In this document: positions 59,393 through 64,000 of the stretch, piece after piece
How the letters are laid out: each line of letters opens with the position of its first letter
Position numbering within the stretch: position 1 is the stretch's first letter
Source: Actinomyces sp. HMSC035G02
GTDB taxonomy: Bacteria > Actinomycetota > Actinomycetes > Actinomycetales > Actinomycetaceae
Assembly (NCBI GenBank): GCA_001838165.1
Contig: KV835892.1
Coordinates: 156,988 to 220,987 of the forward strand
Length of the DNA: 64,000 nt
Direction: 5' to 3'
Program-made: the position numbers and the translations under genes
Notes under the pieces: generated by a model
The model's database searches: none
Seen by the model: only the letters and a program-made list of their open reading frames with translations
What the model was told of the DNA's origin: nothing

Positions 59393-60729
59393 CGGGGAAC
59401 GACCTTCAGGAATTGCTCGAGCTCCTGGCGAGTGATCTGCTGGCGATATTCCGTCCACTCCTTGCGCTTGTTGCGGATAACGTAGTCGAACACCTGCTCA
59501 CCGAGGGTGGAAGCCACCAAATCGGAGCTCTTCATGGCCCGCACGGCGTCCGACAACGAGGCCGGCAAGGCGTGAATACCCATGACCTGGCGCTCCCGAT
59601 CCGACAGGTCCCACACGTTGTCCTCGGCCTCGGGCATGAGTTCCATCTTCTTCTCGATGCCGTCGAGTCCCGCAGCGATGAGAACGGCGAACGCCAGATA
59701 GGGGTTCGCACTCGGGTCGGGCGCGCGGTATTCGATGCGCGCGGCAGCCGCCTTCTTCGGCTTGTAGAGGGGAACGCGCACGAGGGCCGAGCGATTCAGG
59801 TGACCCCAGCACACGTAGGAGGGTGCCTCTCCCCCGCCCCACAGGCGCTTGTAGGAGTTGACGTGCTGATTGGTGATAGCCGCGATCTCCTCGGCATGTG
59901 CGAGGAGGCCCGCAATGAACTGGCGCCCCGTCGTGGACAAGCGATACTGACCCGCCGGGGAGAAGAATGCGTTTTCTTCGCCCTCGAACAGCGACAGGTG
60001 CGTATGCATGCCCGAGCCGGGGTGCTCGATAAAGGGCTTCGGCATGAACGTCGCGACGAGCTCCTCGCGCAGCGCGACCTCCTCAATGAGGGTGCGCGCG
60101 GTCATGATGTTATCCGCTGCGCGCACGGGATCAACGGCGCGCAGATCGATCTCGTTTTGCCCCGGTCCGCCCTCGTGGTGCGAGAACTCAACCGGGATTG
60201 CCATGTCCTCGAGCATGCGCACGGCGCGGCGGCGGAAATCGTTCGAGTCCCCGCGTGCGACGTGATCGAAGTATCCGGCCTGATCGACGGGGATCATGTG
60301 ATCGGGAGTCACGGGCTGACGGAGCAGGTAAAACTCGATCTCCGGGTGGATCATGACACGGAAGCCAGCATCGGCGGCGCGCTCCACCGCGCGCTCGAGG
60401 ACGCCGCGAGGATCGGAGGGAGCCGGACGACCATCGGGCATGAGGACGTCGCAGAACATGCGGGCAACCGGGTCCTCGTTGGAACGCCACGGGAGCAGCT
60501 GGAACGTCGACGCATCAGGCTTCAGCAGCATGTCCGACTCGTAGACGCGCGTTAGGCCTTCGACGGCCGAGCCGTCGAAGCCGATTCCCTCGCAAAATGC
60601 CTCCTCGAGCTCACCGGGGTCGATCGAGATCGACTTCAACACGCCCGCAACATCCGTGAACCACAAACGGATGAAACGAATGTTCTTCTGCGCGACCTCG
60701 CGCAGCACGTATTCCTGATGCGAATCCAC
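59389..60729 (-). CDS. glnA: Type I glutamine synthetase (GlnA2-like)
   Basis: A 446-residue glutamine synthetase of type I. Active-site stretches are present: GIGFDGSAVEGLTRVYESDM, MIHPEIEFYLLRQ, HHEGGPGQNEIDLR, GSGMHTHLSLFEG, NSYKRLWGG and ARIEYRAPDPSANPYLAFAV. At the adenylylation position (Tyr397 of E. coli, NLYDLP) this enzyme has Trp373 in DNVWDLSDRE, so GlnE next door is unlikely to modify it. Length and this change fit the GlnA2 type of mycobacteria. GTG start at 60729 behind GGGAGGA. Overlaps glnE by 4 bp. Confidence 0.95.
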   Translation of the reverse strand: MDSHQEYVLREVAQKNIRFIRLWFTDVAGVLKSISIDPGELEEAFCEGIGFDGSAVEGLTRVYESDMLLKPDASTFQLLPWRSNEDPVARMFCDVLMPDGRPAPSDPRGVLERAVERAADAGFRVMIHPEIEFYLLRQPVTPDHMIPVDQAGYFDHVARGDSNDFRRRAVRMLEDMAIPVEFSHHEGGPGQNEIDLRAVDPVRAADNIMTARTLIEEVALREELVATFMPKPFIEHPGSGMHTHLSLFEGEENAFFSPAGQYRLSTTGRQFIAGLLAHAEEIAAITNQHVNSYKRLWGGGEAPSYVCWGHLNRSALVRVPLYKPKKAAAARIEYRAPDPSANPYLAFAVLIAAGLDGIEKKMELMPEAEDNVWDLSDRERQVMGIHALPASLSDAVRAMKSSDLVASTLGEQVFDYVIRNKRKEWTEYRQQITRQELEQFLKVVPR

Positions 60730-60754
60730 CGCTGTCCTCCCGTTGAGAAAAGAA

Positions 60755-60785
60755 CGGGCCGACCGCAGGGACTGCGGTCGGCCCG
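60755..60785 (-). terminator. Terminator of the SPFH gene
   Basis: CGGGCCGACCGCAG (60755-60768) pairs perfectly with 60772-60785 around GGA. On the minus strand it is followed by TTCTTTTCTC. It separates the SPFH/NfeD unit from glnA. Confidence 0.85.
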
Positions 60786-60798
60786 GCATGGCTTCAGT

Positions 60799-61758
60799 CT
60801 ACTTGCCCAGGTTGAAACCCTTCGAGATGGATTCCAGTGCGCCGGTAAGATCGGAGGGAAGCATCCACAGCTTGGACGCCTGACCGTCAGCAATCTTCGG
60901 CAGCATTTCGAGGTACTTGTAGGACAGGAGCTCGGGCGTGGCCTTGCCAGCGTTGATCGCCGCGAAGACGGTCTGGATGGCCTCGGACTCGCCCTGTGCA
61001 CGCAGGATCTGCGCCTGACGGGCACCCTCGGCCTGGAGGATCAGGGCTTCCTTCTGACCCTTGGCCTGCAGAACCTGGGCCTCCTGCTGGGCGGAGGCGG
61101 CCAGAACGGCAGCCTGCTTGGCACCCTCGGCCTTCTTGATCTGGGCCTCACGCTCGGCCTCGGCCGTCAGAATCGTCGCGCGCTTCGTGCGCTCCGCCGT
61201 GATCTGCTGCTCCATGGCAGCCAGGACTCGCGGCGGCGGCTCGATGGACTTGAGCTCCACGCGGGTCACGCGGATGCCCCACGGGCCCGTGGCCTCGTCA
61301 AGGACGCCACGCAGCTGCTTGTTGATCGACTCACGCGAGGTCTGCGTCTGCTCCAGGTCCAGCGAACCGATCAGGTTACGCAGCGTCGTCGCGGTCAGCT
61401 GCTCGATCGCCTGCAGGAAGTTAGCGACCTCGTAGGTCGCACTGCGCGGATCCGTGATCTGGAAATAGATGACGGAGTCGATCGACACCATCGCCTGGTC
61501 GGCGGTGATGACGGGCTGAGGCGGGAAGTTCGCAACCTGCTCACGCAGATCGATACGAGCAGCGACGCGGTCCACGAAGGGGACCAGCAGGTGGAAACCA
61601 CCCTGCATGACCGCCTGGAACCGACCAAGGCGCTCGACAACGTACGCCTGCGACTGCGGGACGATCCGCACTGCGCGGGCGAGCGAGACCACGACGAAAA
61701 TGACGACGGCAAGCACCACGATGAACGCAATGTTGCCGATGATGTTTCCTGAATTCAC
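60799..61758 (-). CDS. SPFH/Band 7 (stomatin/QmcA-like) membrane protein
   Basis: A 319-residue SPFH protein. One N-terminal membrane helix (NIAFIVVLAVVIFVVVSLAR) is followed by the SPFH domain (VRIVPQSQAYVVERLGRFQA, MVSIDSVIYFQITDPRSATY, LRNLIGSLDLEQTQTSRESI) and a long Ala/Glu/Gln coiled coil (about 185-270). Such proteins form large membrane-attached cages and work with NfeD partners; the partner gene lies directly upstream at 61805. Possible roles are membrane microdomains or protein quality control. The start is GTG 61758 behind AAGGAAGGAAAG. Confidence 0.93.
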   Translation of the reverse strand: MNSGNIIGNIAFIVVLAVVIFVVVSLARAVRIVPQSQAYVVERLGRFQAVMQGGFHLLVPFVDRVAARIDLREQVANFPPQPVITADQAMVSIDSVIYFQITDPRSATYEVANFLQAIEQLTATTLRNLIGSLDLEQTQTSRESINKQLRGVLDEATGPWGIRVTRVELKSIEPPPRVLAAMEQQITAERTKRATILTAEAEREAQIKKAEGAKQAAVLAASAQQEAQVLQAKGQKEALILQAEGARQAQILRAQGESEAIQTVFAAINAGKATPELLSYKYLEMLPKIADGQASKLWMLPSDLTGALESISKGFNLGK

Positions 61759-61804
61759 AGCGTCTTTCCTTCCTTACGTCTATGAAAATACAAGATGTGC
61801 GGGA

Positions 61805-62278
61805 TCAGGAGATCGAGTCTCCGTACGGATGCGTCGGAGCCGCAGAGGCCGGGTCGAGGGCGCTCACGACGGCAGTTGCGCCCTCGATGCGATCAACACG
61901 AACTTCGGCACCAACGCGCAGCGTCGGCCCCTCGGTGCGCGCGCTCCACTCTCCACCCGAGAACTGGATGCGTCCGTGGCGCTCTCCCACGGCCTCGGTC
62001 ACGTAACCGGTCTTGCCAATCAGACCGTCAGTGTTGCTCGGAACGTAACCGCTGGACCGGTCGATACGCCCTTTCAGGAAGGGACGCAGGACGACCAAAA
62101 GAGCGATCGAGACGACAATAAAAACGATGGCCTGAACCGCCAGGTTTGCACCCAACGCGCCCGCGATGCCAGCAGCCAACGCGCCGATAGCAAACATGAG
62201 GAAGACGAAGCTCACGCTCATGACCTCGACGATTCCGCAGACGAGGGCCCCGAGAATCCACAGCCACCAGGTACTCAT
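61805..62278 (-). CDS. NfeD-family membrane protein
   Basis: A 157-residue NfeD-like protein: three or four N-terminal helices (WLWILGALVCGIVEVMSVSF, AIGALAAGIAGALGANLAVQ, IVFIVVSIALLVVLRPFL) and a C-terminal OB-fold (GLIGKTGYVTEAVGERHGRI, VGAEVRVDRIEGATAVV). This short form lacks the ClpP-like protease domain. It is the usual partner of SPFH proteins and is followed by that gene after 46 bases. ATG behind AAAGGGG. Confidence 0.93.
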   Translation of the reverse strand: MSTWWLWILGALVCGIVEVMSVSFVFLMFAIGALAAGIAGALGANLAVQAIVFIVVSIALLVVLRPFLKGRIDRSSGYVPSNTDGLIGKTGYVTEAVGERHGRIQFSGGEWSARTEGPTLRVGAEVRVDRIEGATAVVSALDPASAAPTHPYGDSIS

Positions 62279-62291
62279 GACACAACCCCTT

Positions 62292-63080
62292 TCAGTCAGT
62301 CACGCCGCGCGCCCACCAGCGCCCATCGGTGTTACCGGCGAGCAGAGGCATGCCGTACACCTCGGACAGGTTGACACCGGTCAGGACATCCTCGATCGGC
62401 CCCTGATGCGTGATCTCGCCGTTCGACATGATCGCGCAGTGCGTCACGCCCGCGGGGATCTCTTCGATCTGATGCGTGACCAGGATGACCTGCGGGGACT
62501 TCGAGCCCGCCATGATCTCCGACAGAGCGGCGATGAGCAGCTCTCTCGCCCCCAGGTCGAGGCCCGAGGTCGGCTCGTCGAGGATGAGCACCTCCGGATC
62601 GGTCATGAGGGCGCGCGCCAGCAGCACGCGCTGGGCCTCGCCCTCGGAGAGCGTCGAAAACTCGCGCTGGGCCAGGTGCGAGACACCGAAGATGTCCATG
62701 AGTGCGTGGGCGCGCTCGTCGTCGACCTGCTCGTATTCCTCGTCGTGGGCGACGGCAAGGCCCCAGGCGGCGCTGCGCACCGTGTCGAGGACCGACTGAG
62801 TCGGCACGATCTTGGCCCCCACAGCGGCCGACGAGAGCCCCACGCGCGTGGCGATCTCTGCCGGATCGGCCTGCGACAGATCCGTCTCCGAAATGGTGAC
62901 CTCACCGCTATCGGGAGTGATACGGCCCGAGGCCACGCGCGCCAGCGTGGTCTTACCCGCGCCGTTCGGGCCGACGATGACCCAGTGCTGGCGCGGACGC
63001 GTCGACCACGAGACGTCGGACAGGACCTGCGTGTCCCCGCGTTGGAGAGACACGTGAGAAAGATTCAGGACGTAAGTCAT
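62292..63080 (-). CDS. ABC-type ATPase without a visible permease
   Basis: A 262-residue ABC ATPase. Walker A is VIVGPNGAGKTTLARVASGR, the signature is LSEGEAQRVLLARALM, Walker B is VLILDEPTSGLDLGARELL and the switch His is in VILVTHQIEEIPAG. The Ser-Glu signature and EIPAGVTH ending resemble the ModF/PhrA-like group (COG1119) rather than a typical importer. No permease or binding-protein gene is adjacent, so it may act with a distant partner or in a non-transport role. It is 13 bases upstream of NfeD. Confidence 0.9.
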   Translation of the reverse strand: MTYVLNLSHVSLQRGDTQVLSDVSWSTRPRQHWVIVGPNGAGKTTLARVASGRITPDSGEVTISETDLSQADPAEIATRVGLSSAAVGAKIVPTQSVLDTVRSAAWGLAVAHDEEYEQVDDERAHALMDIFGVSHLAQREFSTLSEGEAQRVLLARALMTDPEVLILDEPTSGLDLGARELLIAALSEIMAGSKSPQVILVTHQIEEIPAGVTHCAIMSNGEITHQGPIEDVLTGVNLSEVYGMPLLAGNTDGRWWARGVTD

Positions 63081-63116
63081 GTATCCAGCCTAGTCGTCTG
63101 TCGGGTGACGTGCGCC

Positions 63117-64000
63117 CTAAACGAGCGAACGGTACAGCTCGGCGGTCTTCACGCCGATCGCTTCCCAGGAGAAGTGATCGCGGGCGCGAGCGAGGCCGGC
63201 CTCGCCCATACGACGTCCCAGCTCCGGGTCGTCGAGGATACGCACCAGACGATCAGCCATCGCTTCCTCGAAGGCGCGAGGATCAAGCGGCGTTCCCGTG
63301 CCGTCCTGCATCTGCTCGATCGGGACGAGGTAGCCGGTTTCTCCATCGACGATGACGTCGGGGATGCCGCCGGTCGCGGTACCAACGACGGGCAGGCCCA
63401 GGGCCATGGCCTCAAGGTTCACGATGCCGAGGGGTTCGTACACCGACGGCGTAATGAAGACCTGCGCCGAGGACAGGATCGCTGCCACCTCAGGCTGCGG
63501 GAGCATCTCGGAGATGAGGATGACGCCCGAGCGACGAGCACGCAGCTCGGAGACGAGGCCCTCCACCTCTGCGGCGATCTCAGGCGTATCGGGGGCACCT
63601 GCACAGAGCACGAGCTGAACGTCATCGGGCAGCAGCTGGGCGGCGCGCAAGAAGTACGGAAGGCCCTTCTGGCGAGTGATGCGGCCGACGAACACGACCG
63701 TGCGACGAGACGGGTCAATACCGTGCTCGGCAAGCACACGGGCGCGCAGCTCCTCGCCCGCTTCCCCTTCGGGGGCGTGCCACTTGTTCAGGTCGATACC
63801 GTTGTGAATGACATGCACGCGCTCGGGGTCGACGGCCGGGTAGCAGCGCAGAATATCGTCACGCATACCGTTCGAGACCGCGACGATCGCGCTCGCAGCC
63901 TCGTAGGCGGTCTTCTCCACGTAGGAGGACAGGCGGTAGCCGCCGCCGAGCTGCTCAGCCTTCCACGGGCGCAGCGGCTCCAACGAATGCGCAGAGATAA
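63117..64000 (-). CDS. glgA: Glycogen synthase, GT4, Corynebacterium family (5' part outside window)
   Basis: A truncated gene: the C-terminal ~294 residues lie here and the N-terminal part is beyond the right edge. The reading frame continues past base 64000 with no start seen. The first residues ISAHSLEPLRPWKAEQLGGG and SYVEKTAYEAASAIVAVSNG match the actinobacterial GlgA/GlgM family (GT4). The catalytic domain has VVFVGRITRQKGLPYFLRAA and the nucleotide-sugar Glu motif SVYEPLGIVNLEAMALGLPV. It would extend alpha-1,4-glucan or make maltose-1-phosphate from ADP-glucose. Transcription runs leftward; no terminator is seen in the 36 bases after the stop. Confidence 0.93.
   Translation of the reverse strand, partial: ISAHSLEPLRPWKAEQLGGGYRLSSYVEKTAYEAASAIVAVSNGMRDDILRCYPAVDPERVHVIHNGIDLNKWHAPEGEAGEELRARVLAEHGIDPSRRTVVFVGRITRQKGLPYFLRAAQLLPDDVQLVLCAGAPDTPEIAAEVEGLVSELRARRSGVILISEMLPQPEVAAILSSAQVFITPSVYEPLGIVNLEAMALGLPVVGTATGGIPDVIVDGETGYLVPIEQMQDGTGTPLDPRAFEEAMADRLVRILDDPELGRRMGEAGLARARDHFSWEAIGVKTAELYRSLV

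Noticed and set aside
1..64000. CRISPR arrays, insertion sequences, integrases, phage genes, rRNA genes
   Set aside because: I looked for regularly spaced repeats, transposase or recombinase motifs and rRNA segments and saw none; the gene content is continuous core and iron-uptake genes.

Overview
The window is high-GC actinobacterial DNA, most likely from a member of the Actinomycetaceae (Actinomyces/Schaalia type). The evidence is the gene order, frequent GTG starts, an ANTAR response regulator, an adenylyltransferase next to a GlnA2-like synthetase, a DtxR/IdeR-type iron box, and a Corynebacterium-family glycogen synthase at the right edge. The genus is inference. Nearly all genes lie on the minus strand, in short-gap or 4-bp-overlap operons. 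From memory, the order matches three blocks of the Mycobacterium tuberculosis chromosome: trpE-trpC-trpB-trpA-lgt-pyk-pdtaR-polA-rpsA; prepilin peptidase-aroE-mltG-ruvX-alaS-rarA-aspS-hisS-rel-apt-secF-secD-yajC-ruvBAC-pdxTS-yebC; and glnA2-glnE.

Layout. 1-554: no supported gene; a structured AT-rich block, a GC-rich stretch, an 18-bp tandem repeat and the rpsA terminator. 555-5364: rpsA, polA, and a hotdog thioesterase divergent from polA. 5425-8184: pdtaR, a tRNA with anticodon CAA and a short variable arm, a 71-codon gene of unknown function, and pyk. 8315-13885: lgt and trpA, trpB, trpC, trpE; trpD, trpF and trpG are not here. 13953-20134: alaS-ruvX-mltG-aroE-prepilin peptidase, joined by 4-bp overlaps. 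20255-22341: rpsD with a leader hairpin, and rarA. 22352-25019: two secreted, C-terminally membrane-anchored low-complexity proteins. 25311-29217: a complete ferric-siderophore ABC importer under an iron box. 29305-31111: a Fes-type esterase and a YciO/YrdC protein. 31186-36665: aspS, an MFS transporter and a DEAD-box RNA helicase. 36894-43568: DUF349 protein, metallo-hydrolase, hisS and two dynamin-like GTPases in one apparent operon. 43734-50137: rel, apt, secF, secD, yajC. 50316-54904: yebC-pdxS-pdxT-ruvC-ruvA-ruvB. 55052-60729: SixA-like phosphatase, a small Cys/His-containing protein, a histidine-phosphatase-family protein, glnE and glnA. 60799-64000: SPFH and NfeD membrane proteins, an ABC ATPase and a truncated glgA.

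Most genes are core housekeeping: translation (rpsA, rpsD, alaS, aspS, hisS, tRNA), replication and repair (polA, rarA, ruvABC, ruvX), protein export (secDF, yajC, lgt), cell wall (mltG, aroE), tryptophan and vitamin B6 synthesis, stringent response (rel) and nitrogen metabolism (glnA, glnE). The accessory part is 22352-30489, an iron-acquisition and surface-protein island. I found no CRISPR array, insertion sequence, prophage or integrase. The features most worth testing are the class-I-shaped tRNA-Leu(CAA), the surface-protein pair beside the iron operon, the GTPase pair behind hisS, the inverted repeat before the DUF349 gene, the repeat insertion in SecD, and the missing adenylylation tyrosine in GlnA.
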